From contig NC_070614.1 in the NCBI RefSeq assembly GCF_027172205.1, positions 39,066,001 through 39,130,000 of the forward strand: a stretch of 64,000 bases of DNA. The letters are read 5' to 3'. Below, in pieces: positions 11,560-24,019 of this stretch (within the stretch, counting starts at the first letter, position 1; the number at the start of each line of letters is the position of its first letter). The translations under genes and the position numbers were made by a program. The DNA comes from Podarcis raffonei. Its lineage: Eukaryota; Chordata; Lepidosauria; Squamata; Lacertidae. The notes under the pieces were generated by a model. That model had not been told where the DNA came from. It made no database searches and was given only the letters and a program-made list of their open reading frames with translations.

Positions 11560-14500
11560 TTTTTTTAATGTTTGTTTAGTCTGTACATCGTAAATCAGAC
11601 ACTTTTAAAACAATAGCTTGGTTTAAAACACAAACACACGCTCCCATTCCCCTAACCCCGACTGAGAAAAACACACGCTGTACAGTTCCCAAAGGGGCAC
11701 CACCAAGGAGGACGGGACAGGTTATATCGGTCCAGGCCCATCAGCTGCATGGACAATGAGGGGGTCCTATACATATTATATTTTAGTACACGTTATCATA
11801 AGGGACTTGAATCTTGGCACCAAAAGTACTGCACTTCCTATGGCCAATGGGAGAAAGGGGTAGTTAGAAAAAGAAGTATTTATATATAAATGTATGTATT
11901 TATAGATCTGTATTAATATAAAAAGTCATCTTGCTAACATGATTGCAATGGGTTGGATCCTATCTGCGGCAGGACTCTTTTCAGAGATCGCAACAGTCAC
12001 TGGTCTGGGAATGTTCGAGTCCTGTCTCAAAAATGTCCATCTCCCAGTTTGGGATGAGTGGGGAGCGTGGGAAAACATCGCCCGCTGTCAGAACCAGAGA
12101 ATCCATGTTCCCCAATGAACTGGAGGGCTGATGGAAGTTCAGATGATTGTGTGTCTTGCGGCATCTTAAAACGTCAGGTCTGATGCTAGGAAAAGACAGG
12201 AGGATCTTCACAATTCCCGTTCACAGCAGGCAAGGCATCAGGGGTGATGAGAATCTGTAGGACAGCCAGCATCCTAGTGATGCACACACTTCAGAGCTAA
12301 GACTCCATCCAGGTGTATTTATATAAAAGGCAGAGCAGTGAAGCAGGAAGGTTAGTTGGCAAGTCTTGATCGCACACTCCAACTGGGTCTTCAAAAGGAT
12401 CCCATTGCCCAACCAGAATTAAAACCTGGAACACCTGTCTTTGACCTTAGTCCCTACAGAACTTTCCCACAGAATTAAGCCAAAGAATTCCACCTCCCGG
12501 GCCTCTTACTCTCTAATCCCATGACCCTCTACTTCTCTTATAGAGGAAAATTAGAAGTGCTGTTCAGCTCTTTTTTAAATAGCATCTTTCACATGAGAGT
12601 GAGGCATGGCAATTTCACATTGCACCAACTATCCAAACCAAACTACAACGGAGAACAGGGAAACATACTTGGAAAAATCAAACCACTCCTACAATGAAGA
12701 ATGGGCACAAGTTTCATTTCTTAAGCAAACCTGATCTTACAAGTGACAGCAGGCAGATGAGCAGAGTGCCTGCTCTCTGGCATTAGAATTTTGGCTGGAA
12801 ACAAAGATAGCCATTTTGCCCTCAGCTCCCTCTTTTCACCTGTAAATAAAAAAATTAAATGGGTGAGTGGGGAGGCAACTCTCTCTTGCTACTTTCTAAC
12901 CATTGTGAATACAGGAGGTGATTAAGGGGTGTTAAGATGGAGTAATTGCTCTTCTAAGGTCAGAAAACGTTAAAACCTTTTTTCTTTTTTTTAAAAGAAA
13001 ACTTTTAAAAACTTAGGATGAAAGTCAAGACTACATTTTGTCAACTGTAGGAAACAGAACACCATTCTCATAGGCAAGGCCTGGCTGAATATATTAGCAT
13101 AAATTTTGTGACTGAAACAGGAATTCCATAGTTGTATGGAAATTTGTCTTCTATATTTTAGGCCTGTAAATTATTCTGAAGGGGAAAAAGTCCATTGGAA
13201 ATCCTGTTATGTGTGAGACAATGTTATGTTGTGGTTTCGAAACATAGTATTTTTGTCTTAGGTCACCCGGGAATGCATAAGACTTGTTTCTCCCTGTCAT
13301 GTTCCATCGTCCATTTGGGAACCTACACTTAAAACAATTTGACAGACAAATCATCTGCTAGATTAGTTGTTGTGAACTCGCTTGTTATTCCTGGGTAATA
13401 AAGTGGATGGTATAAACAACAGCCTTTAGGTGTGAGAACAGGTCATCAGTTTTGGGGTTACCACGTCTTTCCGTGGGGTTTCCGTGGTAACCATGCTCAA
13501 CTCAACGCAGAAGCAGCTCTTCCTACGAAGCAGGTATGGTATAAACAAGATACACTTGTATTCATAAGGAGGGAGGAGAATCTAATATTAAACTCAGCTC
13601 TATTGGCAAATTACAAAGTCAGGGAGGGAAAATTCTATATGGAAAGTTTCCATGTAAGGCAGGGAGAGTTATATCCACCACCATAGGGAGAATCCACTGA
13701 ATTTCAGCTACAAGTTCAGGCCTTAAAACTTTAGTATAAAGATAAAACAAGAAAGAGAACATCCAGTATCAGCCACTTTTGGAGGCAGGACATTAGTCAG
13801 TAGTATTTCAGTCTGTCAGAGACATTAAGATAACTGGGCCTGACTCAACATGGACAAAGAGTTTCCCCCTGGAGTTGACCCAACATAGGAAATGTGGAAC
13901 CGAGGCTGGAAGATAACAGGCTGAACCCTCCTTTCTGTTCTTCACACTCTTCGTCAAATAGGACACTGGGTCACCAAATGCTGCAAGGTTTCCTTTAAGG
14001 AACGCCTGAACCCCCCAGCCGAGTCCATTTCTATCACAATTCTCTATCCCCAGGCAACTCTGCAACTTTGGCAACATCCCCCTTTCCCTCTTCTTCCAGG
14101 CACTGGGCAACCACACTGGAATAATAAAAGCATCTTTGGGTCCTCCTATCCTTGGACTGTCCATCTCACCAAAGTAGGAACTATGGATGCAGATGCAGGG
14201 ACGTAGACCAGAAATGGCAAGGAGGCACCTTTGGTATTGCCACCTGAAAGAAAGTCTTCATGCTCTGAACGCTCCAGAATGGAAAAGCAACGTTTCCCCA
14301 TCGCAACTGTCTTATTAGATGCGGAAGGTCAACTTGGATCACGAGGGAGAGGGAGAGGCGAACCACCTGGTGTCCACCGTCCACAAGGGGGCGTGCTCTT
14401 AGAACTCTTTGGTTGCATGTAGTAAGTCAGCTTCCTCTTCTGCCTGTTCAGAACCAGAGGGTGATGAGCGCGCCCAGAGAGGGAGCTGGGGAGCCACGCC

Positions 14501-16002
14501 AGGGAGCTAGAGAGTCTGGAAGAATCTTTTTGACCATAGCTGACCAATATTCCTGTTTGGGTGGGAGGAAAGAAGGTCCATGATTTAAGACTGAGGATGA
14601 AAAAGTCCCCGTGGGGTACTCCAGCCACAAACTAGTTAAGCCTGCCATTTATCTGATGTGAGGGCGCCAAAAGTGTTGCCAAGAACAGGGTGGGCTTGTG
14701 GGAGTGGAAGAACTGGGGGTGAAGCACTGGATGTGCTGTGCAAACCAAAGCAACATATCTCGCTGTGGGATGCAGAGCCACCAGGTACGTTTGCTTTCCT
14801 CTCTCTCAGCTTCATACGCAACCACAACCATATGAGGTTCTGGCAGGAGGAAGAAGGCAACACACACTAGCTAACTGGTGTGTCAATTTGAAAATTAGGA
14901 AAAAGACCACATGGTATAGTCTTTCTGGGCCTACACCACTTCAAGATACATAGCGGGGAAATGACCTATCTGAATGCTCTTTCATATTCAATACTGTATT
15001 CCCTGCATGTGGAAGGTATCAGGGAGAAGGCTAGGCTAGAACCCTTCCTCCAGACTCGCTTGTTTCCTATGAGTGTTTTGTTTTTAAAGTGAGGGAGCAT
15101 TCAGGTTTATGGTCCTCCAGCTGCATCATGAAGTGGTAACTGTCCTGGAGGTGGGAAGACAGGTAGATATTTTATGGTCTGGCAGCATCTAGATCATATT
15201 GTACGATATGCGAAGTTCAAGCAAGCTCCTCTAATTTCCTACACAGATAAAATAGAAGGGGGGGGGGGAGACTATCTTCTGTCAGCAACCAGGTCCCATG
15301 GGCAACTAAGGTATTTGAAAGAGGAAAATCAGCCCACTGTCAGAGGTAAAGGAAGCACCCAAATCAATGTCTTTCCTCCAGAAAGGAAGCAAGACCTACA
15401 TGGCATAGATCAGGTGGCTGGGTTCACAGTAAAATTTGGCAAGCGCTCCTGAAGGACTGTACCATGTCCTGCCCTCTACTGAAATTTATGAAATGGCTCT
15501 AACACTTAAATGGAGGAAAGGAAGAGCCATCTCTTCCTGCAAATGGGAACCTAGATGGCTTCTTCTCTCTTTCAGTATCTAGGCTTATTATTCCACAAGA
15601 ACATCATTCCTCTGCTCCCACTTCCTGGAAAAGGTAATAAATGTCCATCCGTTCTTGGTAAGAAAGGTAATTTCTATGACAGCCATCCTCTCCTATCAGT
15701 TTAGACTAGGGAATCCAGGATGGACAGGGCAACAGCTATTTGTTTGGGGAAAACCAAGGTCCAGGGAGGATACCTACGTAAACCAATCCTGTGTTGCACC
15801 CCTGGTTCTCCGTGGATTGCCCCATGCAATTGTGACTTGAGGACTCTCCCATATCCTTCCCCAAACATAGCATCTTACTGCCATTTTACTACAGGGAAAC
15901 GCCTGCCCTTGTGGCTTGCAACAGACAGGACCTAGCCTCCTCTTCCCACCCTCAAGTACCAGGATAAAGGACCGCCCAGATTTTCTTCCCCTGCCCCCAG
16001 CG
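11560..16002 (-). other. Possible long 3' UTR of the ZNF865 homologue
   Basis: This stretch follows the ZNF865 stop codon in the direction of transcription. Unlike most of the window, I recognise no SINE, LINE or MITE in it, and no coding motif. The first close poly(A)-type hexamer I found reading leftward is an ATTAAA on the minus strand at 11569-11564; no perfect AATAAA was seen before it. A repeat-poor 4.4-kb block bounded by such a signal is compatible with a long 3' UTR, but transcript data would be needed. Confidence 0.35.
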
Positions 16003-18580
16003 CTAGGCTTGCTCCTTGTGGCCTCCCATGGCGGCAAAGCGCTCCATCTTGTGGATGTGGCGGTGTTTCTTGAGGCCATATGTGTTGGAGAAGGCTTCTC
16101 CACAGGTGCTGCACTTGAACGGCCGCCCTCCCTGGTGGGCCTGGACGTGTTTGCTGAAGTACTTGGGGTCTTTGAAGAGCTTGAGGCAGGCCCCACATCG
16201 CAGCTCGCGCTTGGCATCGTGGGAGCGCTGGTGGCGCAGGATGGAGGACAGGTAGAAGAAGCTCTTGGAGCAGCGGTCGCAGCGGTAGACTTTCTCGCCC
16301 AGGTGCACCCGCTGGTGCTCCAGAAGGTTGCTGCGGTAGCGGAAGGTCTTGCCGCAGGTGGGGCAGCGCTGGGGCCGAGCCACCACGTGGAGGCGCTGGT
16401 GCTCGGCCAGACTGGACGACTGGGCAAAGCGTTTGTTGCAGAGGGCGCACTTGTAGGCCCGCTCGCCGGTGTGCACCACTTTGTGCTGGCGCAGGTACCA
16501 CGAGCGCAGGAAGCCGCGCCCGCAGACCGCGCAGCGGTAAGGGCGCTCCTCGGTGTGGCAGCGCTGGTGGCGCATCAGGAGGGCGGCCTCCCAGAACCGC
16601 TTGCCGCACACCGGGCAGGAGAAGTGCCTCTTCTGCAGGTGGGTGCGGCGGTGCAGCAGCAGGTCATAGGCCCCCGCGAAGCTCTGCCCGCAGACTGAAC
16701 AGGCCAGCGTGCGCCGCACCAGGTGAACGTACTTGTGGGTCACAAGGCCCAGGAAATGCTTGAAGGTCTGGCCGCAGATGGAGCAGGAGAAGCGCTCCCC
16801 GCTGGGCAAGGTGGGGTGGTGGTCTTCGAAAGACGTCATGTTGTCGCCACTGGCCAGCCCGTTCTCCAGAGGCGCCACCGCCGCGGCCGTCTCGTCCGGT
16901 GGCAGGAGCCGCTCGGGGGCAGCCTGGTGGACCAACTTGTGCCACATGAGATTCTCAATGAAGCCAAAGCACTTGCCGCAGACGTCGCACGGGTACGGCT
17001 TCTCGGCCACATGAACTTCCTTGTGGCTCATGACGTGGAAGAGATCGGGGAAGCGCTCTCCACAGTCGGAGCAGCCGTAGGTCAGCCCTTCGGGAGGCGG
17101 CGGCAGCGAAGGGCCCATGGGTGCCAGTGAGGGCCCCATGGGTGGCAAAGAGCAAGGCAGCTGCAGCCGGTGGATCTGCTTGTGGCGGGTCAAGCTCTGC
17201 GGGTAGCCAAACACCTTTCCGCAGATCTCGCACTTGTAGGGCCTCTCCCGCGTGTGCACCACGTGGTGTTTGCTGAGGTGGAATGACTCGCGGAAGCGCT
17301 TCCCGCACACGGCACACTGGTGAGGCTTCTCCCCGGTGTGGATCCTCTCGTGGCGCTTCAGCGTCTCCCGGCGCCCAAAGCCACGGCCGCAGATCCCGCA
17401 GCAGAAGTTCTTGCCCGCTGCCGTCCCCACCAGCAGCGGGTGACCCAACAGCCCGTAGGACGTGGGCTTGGTGTCGCCATCAGAACCGGTAGCCTGTGGG
17501 TCTTGTGGGAGGAGATAAGCTCCCGGCGGCAGGTAGGACAGGGCATTGGTGCCGTCCTTGGGCAGCTGGGCTCCCTCGTGCTGCAGCTGCCGATGGCGCA
17601 GGAGGTTCTGGGGAGCCACGTAGCCTTTGCCACAGATGTCGCACTTGTACTCGGGGCGTGGCGGCAAGGTTCCGGGTGGCGCGTGGGTAGCCTGGTGCTT
17701 CAGAAGGTAGGAAGCGTCCCGGAACTCCTTGCCGCAAACCCCGCACTGCACTCGCAGGAGATCTGAGTGGGTCCGCACGTGCCGCTTCAGGCTCTCGCGT
17801 CGGTTGAAGCTCTTCTGGCAGACGGAGCATGAGAACGGCTTCTCGCCCGTGTGGATGATCTGGTGCTGGTGCAGGTGGCTTGGCTTCTTGAAGACCTTCC
17901 AGCAGAGAGAGCAGGTGAACGGGCCTTCTGCCTGAGCTATGGCAGCACTGAGGGCGGACGCGGCTGCCGTCCCAGCGGATGCGGGAACCACCTGAGGGTT
18001 GCCGCTCTGAGTAGGAGGCTGAGCTGCTCCCTCGGCACCAGAAGCAGCAGTTGCGTTGGTGGCAACAGCTGCGGCGGCTGCCGCAGCAGCAGCTGCTGCC
18101 GCGGCTGCATTAGCAGCAGCCGCATTGGCAGCCGCCGTGGCATCCTCGGTGTCCTTGTGGCAGCGGCGGTGCCGGATGAGGCTGGAAATGTGGTTGTAGG
18201 TGCGGCCGCAGGTGGTGCACTCGTAGGGCCGCTCGCCTGTATGTACCAACATGTGTTGCACAAGGTGGGACGACTGCTTGAAGGATTTCTGGCACACGCC
18301 GCACGGGAAACGGCGGTCGATGAAATATTTCAAGCGCCGGAAGTAGTTCTTGTCGTCTTTGCCCACCTGGCTGTCAGTGGCAACAGTGGCTGTAGCTGGG
18401 GGCGGGGCCTGCCCACGTTTCAGGCTGCTGAAGAGGTGCTGGTGGCCAGAAAGGTCCACAATGCCCCACTGAGGAGTGTTGTAGGCAGCGGCCGCGGCAG
18501 CGGCTGCAGCTGTACTATCAAAGAGAGGCTGGCCTGTCGCTGGCACCACTGCTGGACCAGTATAGGGTGGTTGCTGTTGT

Positions 18581-18615
<35 letters not shown>

Positions 18616-18945
18616 TGATGGTGCAGGAGCCCCCGGTTCGGCTTTCTTGACTTGAACGTTGGCAGAAGAAACAGCTGAGGAAGAGGAGGAAGATGGGCCT
18701 TCAGCTTTGGGCTTGGAGGTGCCAACGGCGGTGGGGACACGGTCAAAGTGGGCAGGTGGGGCGGCAGCGGGTGGCTGGGTGTAGTCGTACTGTGGCTGTG
18801 GGCAGGGGAGGGCGGCGACTGCTTTGGCGTGCTCGTGGTTGTAGGCCTCCATAGGTTCAAAGCGTTGGTGGTTCAGGAACTCCAAGAAGTCGAAGGGGTA
18901 GCTCTGGAAATGCACACCCTCGTCGCTTGCTGCATTGGCTTCCAT
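16003..18945 (-). CDS. ZNF865: 20-finger C2H2 protein, ZNF865 homologue
   Basis: Probable nuclear DNA-binding protein of 980 residues in one coding exon. The start is the ATG at 18945 (MEANAASDEGVHFQSYPFDF), which matches the human ZNF865 N-terminus as I recall it. The frame stays open 20 codons further upstream, but an acceptor (CTTTGTCTAG) places the exon start at 18968. The N-terminal region keeps FDFLEFLNHQRFEPMEAYN and PQWGIVDLSGHQHLF. Twenty C2H2 fingers follow: two after a short spacer, four after an alanine-rich tract, then clusters of three, two and nine. Recognisable fingers include GICGRGFGRRETLKRHERIH and AVCGRGFLRSWYLRQHKVVH. A polyglutamine tract lies before the first finger, and an alanine-rich stretch separates fingers 2 and 3. 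Human ZNF865 is about 1,059 residues with the same layout. The neighbours ZNF784 and ZNF524 match human order, which supports orthology. Confidence 0.93.
18034..18146 (-). repeat. Alanine-coding GCN repeat in ZNF865
   Basis: Interrupted GCN codons encode a run of about 30 mostly alanine residues with a few Asn, Thr and Val between fingers 2 and 3. Codon choice is mixed (GCA, GCC, GCG, GCT), which argues against a recent pure trinucleotide expansion. Confidence 0.8.
18573..18618 (-). repeat. Polyglutamine-coding CAG/CAA repeat in ZNF865
   Basis: About 16 consecutive glutamine codons mix CAG and CAA. The longest pure block is a short (CAG)n seen as CTG on the plus strand. I recall no comparable long polyglutamine tract at this place in human ZNF865. 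Confidence 0.85.
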
Positions 18946-19369
18946 CTCCGCCCGGGAGGGGGCACTGCCTAGACAAAGGAGAGAAACGGATACCAATGTA
19001 GACACACGCCAGACATATGCAGGCCACCAGCACTCTCTGCTGTGGTGGCCCCATTTAAAAAAAATAAAAATCTGATATGTTCCATTTACATAATGGGATG
19101 GGTCAATAATTTTCCAATTTTAAAAAAGAAAAAGTTGCCAGTTGTTAAAATTAACTGCAAAGAACCATGGTGCTGCCTTATACCCAGTCAGACTTGTCCA
19201 CCAGACCCAATATTGTCTACTTCTGACTGGCTGTGTCTCTCCAGGGTCTCAGGTATAAGAACAAGAACCTCGCTGCATCAGATTAAAGGCCAAATAGTCC
19301 AGCATATAGTCTCTGTAGTGGCTGTTCAGAAACATCTGCGGAGCTCATAAGCAGAACCTGAAGGCAATA

Positions 19370-19845
19370 CAGTGGTACCTTGGGTTACATATGCTTCAGG
19401 TTACAGACTCCGCTAACCCAGAAATAGTGCTTCAGGTTAAGAACTTTGCTTCAGGATGAGAACAGAAATCGTGCTCTGGTGGCGCAGCAGCAGCAGGAGG
19501 CCCCATTAGCTAAAGTGGTGCATCAGGTTAAGAACAGTTTCAGGTTAAGAACGGACCTCCAGAACGAATTACTGTATTTTTTGCTCTATAAGACTCACTT
19601 TTTCCCTCCTAAAAAGTAAGGGGAAATGTTTGTGCGTCATGGAGTGAATGCAGGCTGCGCAGCTATCCCAGAAGCCAGAGGGGTTGCTGCTTTGACTGCG
19701 CAGCAATCCCTCTTGCTGTTCTGGCTTCTGAGATTCAGAATATTTTTTTTCTTGTTTTCCTCCTCCAAAAACTAGGTGCGTCTTGTGGTCTGGTGTGTCT
19801 TATAGAGCGAAAAATACAGTAAGTACTTAACCCGAGGTACCACTG
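19370..19845. mobile_element. Tc1/mariner-type MITE carrying a nested MITE
   Basis: The outer element runs from CAGTGGTACCTTGGGTTA to TAACCCGAGGTACCACTG, which are inverted repeats, and is flanked by TA on both sides (19368-19369 and 19846-19847). Its body has repeated TTCAGGTTAAGAAC-like units. A second element interrupts it at 19572-19819. Other copies of the same family lie at 23814-24019 and, split by an L1, at 51461-53064. It lies in the ZNF865 first intron. Confidence 0.85.
19572..19819. mobile_element. Nested Tc1/mariner-type MITE
   Basis: Ends are near-perfect inverted repeats: CTGTATTTTTTGCTCTATAA at the left, and the complement of the right end reads CTGTATTTTTCGCTCTATAA. TA flanks both sides. 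It is inserted into the outer MITE at a TA, so it is the younger of the two. Confidence 0.88.
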
Positions 19846-20975
19846 TACCTGTCTCCTCTGCTGTTGTCCATCAGAGACTGGCATACAGAGGCATGATGTC
19901 TCTGCTCCCAGAAGTGGTGTAATAATATATAGCCATCATGACAGCTACCCATGGAGCTTTATTCTCTGTGAATTTGTCTAATTTTAAAGTCACCTAAATC
20001 GGTGGTCATCACCAAGGAAATCCCAAGAGAACACGTGGGGTAAAGGAGAACTTCCTTTTGTCTGTCCTAAATCTCCTGCCCTTCTGTTTCATTGGGTTTC
20101 ATTGTTTCAAGACCCTGGGTTATAGTATTATGCTGGCATCATTTTACACACCTCAATTGTGTCCTTAATTGCTTTTAAAAAGGCCCAAATATTGTAACTT
20201 CTCTTCATGGGGTGTTTCTCTAGCCCCACAAACCTTTTATGGATGGCATTTACCTGTTCTAACATTCTTAAAATAAACCAGGATATGTCTCAAACCACCT
20301 GTGCTGCCTCTAAGCTTTAGTTCCTCCTCTCAATGAGAGCACAGGTGACTCACTCTCCTAAGCTTGACAATCCTCCAGTTTTTGAATGGCAAACAGGGTT
20401 TATATCCATTCAGTACTAGTTGGCTCCAATGCAGCTAAAGCATTATTTCTTTGAATATTTATGGAGTCCTGGTATTAAGCAGAGGTTAAAAAACAGGACT
20501 CTCAGAGGTCACAGGTACAAATCATTCCAAGGCGAGGCTCGCTTTGGGGAGTTCAGAAGCCCATGCTTGTCCCTGTAGTTTGGGATTTGCGTATTTAAAA
20601 CAAACTCCTCTGCAAAGTGGGATTCCTTGCTCAAACATGCTGGGCTCTGCCAATGTAGGTTACCAGGGCTGAAAGCCAGTGTGGCACATGGAAAACGCCA
20701 TCTTCCCACTCAGCTAAAAGGTTTCTCATGCCGCCTGAAACCAGCCACTCTTATTCTGCCTAACCTACCTCACAGGATTCTTATAGAATGGCATAGTCCC
20801 ATACATGCCCCTCTAGGTATGCATACATACATGGGGCTGCCACATTTTATAACAGGCATGGGGGGAACTCAGGCTCAGAGGCCAAGCACTGCCCTCTCCA
20901 GCCAGCCCTTGGAATTCTACCCAAGCCACACCCCTTTCCCTGGGGCCACGCCCCTTTCCCCAGCCTTTATTTGCA

Positions 20976-21314
20976 GGTTGTGCTGTGGGTTAAACCACAG
21001 AGCCTAGGACTTGCTGATCATAAGGTCGGCGGTTTGATCCCCTGCGACGGGATGAGCTCCTGTTGCTCGGTCCCTGCTCCTGCCAACGTAGCAGTTTGAA
21101 AGCACGTCAAAGTGCAAGTAGATAAATAGGTACCGCTCCGGCGGCAAGGTAAACGGCATTTCTGTGCGCTGCTCTGGTTCGCCAGAAGCGGCTTAGTCAT
21201 GCTGGCCATATGACCCGGAAGCTGTACGCCGGCTCCCTCGGCCAATAAAGCGAGATGAGCGCCGCAACGCCAGAGTCGGTCACGACTGGACCTAATAGTC
21301 AGGGGTCCTTTACA
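20976..21314 (+). mobile_element. Sauria-type SINE
   Basis: The head reads GCTGTGGGTTAAACCACAGA and contains a B-box-like GGTTTGATCCC. The body has CAAAGTGCAAGTAGATAAAT, and the tail ends with AGAGTCGGTCACGACTGGAC and GTCAGGGGTCC. This is the tRNA-derived, BovB-tailed SINE family found across lizards. It is nearly full length but lacks a few 5' bases and a clear A-rich end. It lies in the ZNF865 intron. Confidence 0.9.
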
Positions 21315-21859
21315 AGGGCTTTTGCTTGGCTGAAAGGTGTTCTGCAACGGTGGTAATGTCTCAATTGCCTAGATGCAGAGATGGGTGGATGTGCTTTTGC
21401 ATGGCTGGTTTATAGCCAACTGTTTGAAGATGAGGTACACCTATGGCACTTTTACCTGCCCCACCCCTTGAGGGAGCATGACTCTTGAGCTGAAGAGGGT
21501 TCCCTCACCTGTTTTATGGCAACCCAGTAAGATAAGGTAGGCTGAGGGGTCATGACGGTATACAAGCTAAAATGTGTATAGGGTCGACGCGTCAAAGATT
21601 CTACCTCAAGGAAGTGGGCTTCTCATCCCTTCTGGCTGAATGCTTTTTCCTACTTGCCCATCTTATCTAGAACAGTGTGTGCCTTAATAATAAAATATAA
21701 ACTATTCTGCATTCAAGATCCTCCCGTATTCTGCACCCATAAATGCAGAATTCTGCAACCTGTATGACTTATGGGAATTCATCCAGTTGTGAATATTTTA
21801 TAATTCATAATGGCAACCTGTTTCTGATAAGACAAGGGAAAGGTAAGTAAATTTAAGTA

Positions 21860-21984
21860 CAGTTGTACCTCAGTTTTCACAGCTTCCGTATTGAGTTTTC
21901 CGTATAGGGTTTTCAGTTTTGGAACGTTTTGGAATTCGAACGGTCATCCAGAATGGATTACGTTCGAAAACCGAGGTACTACTG
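21860..21984. mobile_element. Short Tc1/mariner-type MITE
   Basis: Inverted ends CAGTTGTACCTCAGTTTTC and GAAAACCGAGGTACTACTG are flanked by TA on both sides. Length is 125 bases. The terminal sequence is related to that of the larger MITE family at 19370, 23814 and 51461. Confidence 0.8.
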
Positions 21985-22404
21985 TAAAAGGTCCATTTGA
22001 ATATCCATATGTAACATCTTATTTGTCTATCTCTGGCTATCACGTGTCTCTCCAAACAGAAAAGCCTTGCACTGTTGTCAATATTTGCTCTGGTTAGGTC
22101 TCTGGTGACTTTACAAAGGGAGGGAGTTCCATAAAGGTGCAGTTTGATGACCATCAATAGAGGGCACTGATGGGGAGCAGGGGCCACCATTTTACCCAGC
22201 AGAAACTTACCACAGTTCAGGGGAACACATGGTCTTCTGCAGCATCTAGCCATGAACAGAAGAGCTTTTCACCACTTCCCTTCAATTTCAAAGGTGTCCT
22301 AAGAGTCTCACCACCATGTAGGTGGACACTACAGATGTACCCAGGCCCACTGCAGTAAGTTACCATTTGGTAAATCATTGTCATCATCGGTCACATCCAC
22401 ACCA

Positions 22405-22535
22405 TACATTGAAAGCACATAGCTTCCTCCAAAGAATCCTGGTAACTGTAGTTCAAGACCATAGAGCTACAATTACCAAACTACAGTTCCCAGGACTCTT
22501 TGGGGGAAGCCATATGCTTCAAATGTCTGGCATGG
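22405..22535. repeat. Palindromic MITE-like repeat
   Basis: Two halves with the core ACTACAGTTCCCAGGACTCT and its inverse AATCCTGGTAACTGTAGTT face each other, with GCACATAGCTTCC / GGAAGCCATATGC arms. Shorter related palindromes occur near 43668-43695 (continuing past 44653), 45075-45170, 48430-48500 and 50535-50640. I did not find a clear target duplication here. Confidence 0.6.
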
Positions 22536-22539
22536 ATGT

Positions 22540-23810
22540 TACCATCCTCTTCCAAGGTTGGGGAGCACAATGGGATACAGAAACGCAGGTAGCCTCTGGA
22601 GGATGTAGGGGCCAAGCCACGTAGGGCTTTAGAGAGGTCTCACTGCACTGGCTGACTTACTCTTGGGGGGAGGGTGTCTCAAGGACTGCCTTGCACATTA
22701 GGCTGGAAGGCACTTCTGTTTAGGAAGCAGGAAACCCGATGTAAATCATCACATATGATGATCACATACGCATGTGTTTTGTTTTGTACAGACACAGCAG
22801 GAAACCATAGCCTCCAGTATAATGATCACACATATATCCATCTCCATGTGCACACCCTGGAATGCTACCAGGGTACAACCAACAATTAATGTGATATGCA
22901 AGATCACCACATCTGATTATATGCACACAGGCTTCACACTTTCTCTTCCAAATATGCACTTTCCACAAAGGAATAGTCAAATGTGAGACCCCTGCAAGAA
23001 AAAGGGGGAGGGGTGGGGAGTCAGCCACTTCAGAAAGTAAAAAAATAAAAAACTTATTGTGGGTTCTTCAATTTGCCTCATTTTTGTTGTTACTTACAAT
23101 GCCTTTTGCATTTACCAACTTTCTGCATATATACTTACACACAGAGAGAAAACTTTCAGAGTTTTAAAGTATCAGGAAATACTTAGATAAGAATCCCAAA
23201 TACCCACCCTTTCTCCACCTCCCTTCTTTCCATGCAAGACAAAGATAAGAAGTTGTGTAGGACACAGCACTGCTATCACCACCCATTTCCAGCCCAACCC
23301 CCTCCATTAACAAACTGCCCTAGATTTAAAAGAAAACTGGTCTAATTCAGCAAATGGCAATGTGGTGGGTTATAATGCAGCAGATGTAAGATTTAGAAGC
23401 CAGGGGTTGAAGGCAGGCTATGTTAGCTGAACCTACTTAGGTCTCACTGAAATCAATGGGAGAAGATAGTCAGACATGCTTAATTCCCTCTGAAAACAAT
23501 GGAACTTAAGTTCAGCTAACTTTGTCTGGATCCAACCTCAGGTCTCCACGTTTCTCATACATGAGGAGTGGAATGCACTGCAACAGGAAACGATGGAAGC
23601 CAAGTTCTCTGAAAGGAGGCAGAGTATTCTACTACAGCCACTTTTATTTAATGCCAACCATGTGCCAGGAGCTGGACTGAATAAAGACATATCCCAATGC
23701 CTATCGCTGGAGTTATATTAAAAAATACAGATTTTAGTAACAGTGCAGTGTCTGCCTTATTTGCATCTACCTTAAATGGGGCAATGAAGCAGAGGTCTGG
23801 GAACAATGGA
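22540..23810. other. ZNF865 intron, no recognisable element
   Basis: I see no exon or well-defined mobile element. Near 23420-23535 there is a degraded copy of a reptile repeat with TCACTGAAATCAATGGGA and its near inverse. Confidence 0.4.
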
Positions 23811-23813
23811 ATA

Positions 23814-24019
23814 CAGTGGTTATGTACTTAATTTGTTCCGGAGGTCTGTTCTTAACCTGAAACTGTTCTTAACCTGAAGCACCATTTTAGCTAATGGGGT
23901 CTCCTGCTGCTGCCGCGCCGGCAGAGCACGATTTCTGAAGCAAAGTTCTTAACCTGAGGTACTATTTCTGGGCTAGTGGAGTCTGTAACCTGAAGCGTAT
24001 TTCACCCGAGGTACCACTG
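23814..24019. mobile_element. Tc1/mariner-type MITE
   Basis: Same family as 19370-19845 but in the opposite orientation and uninterrupted (206 bases). It ends in GTACCACTG and is flanked by TA on both sides. The left end is degraded (CAGTGGTTATG). Confidence 0.8.

Noticed and set aside
18946-19005. Twenty extra N-terminal codons on the ZNF865 frame
   Set aside because: A splice acceptor at 18969-18970 puts most of them in the intron, and the human protein starts at the matching MEAN.
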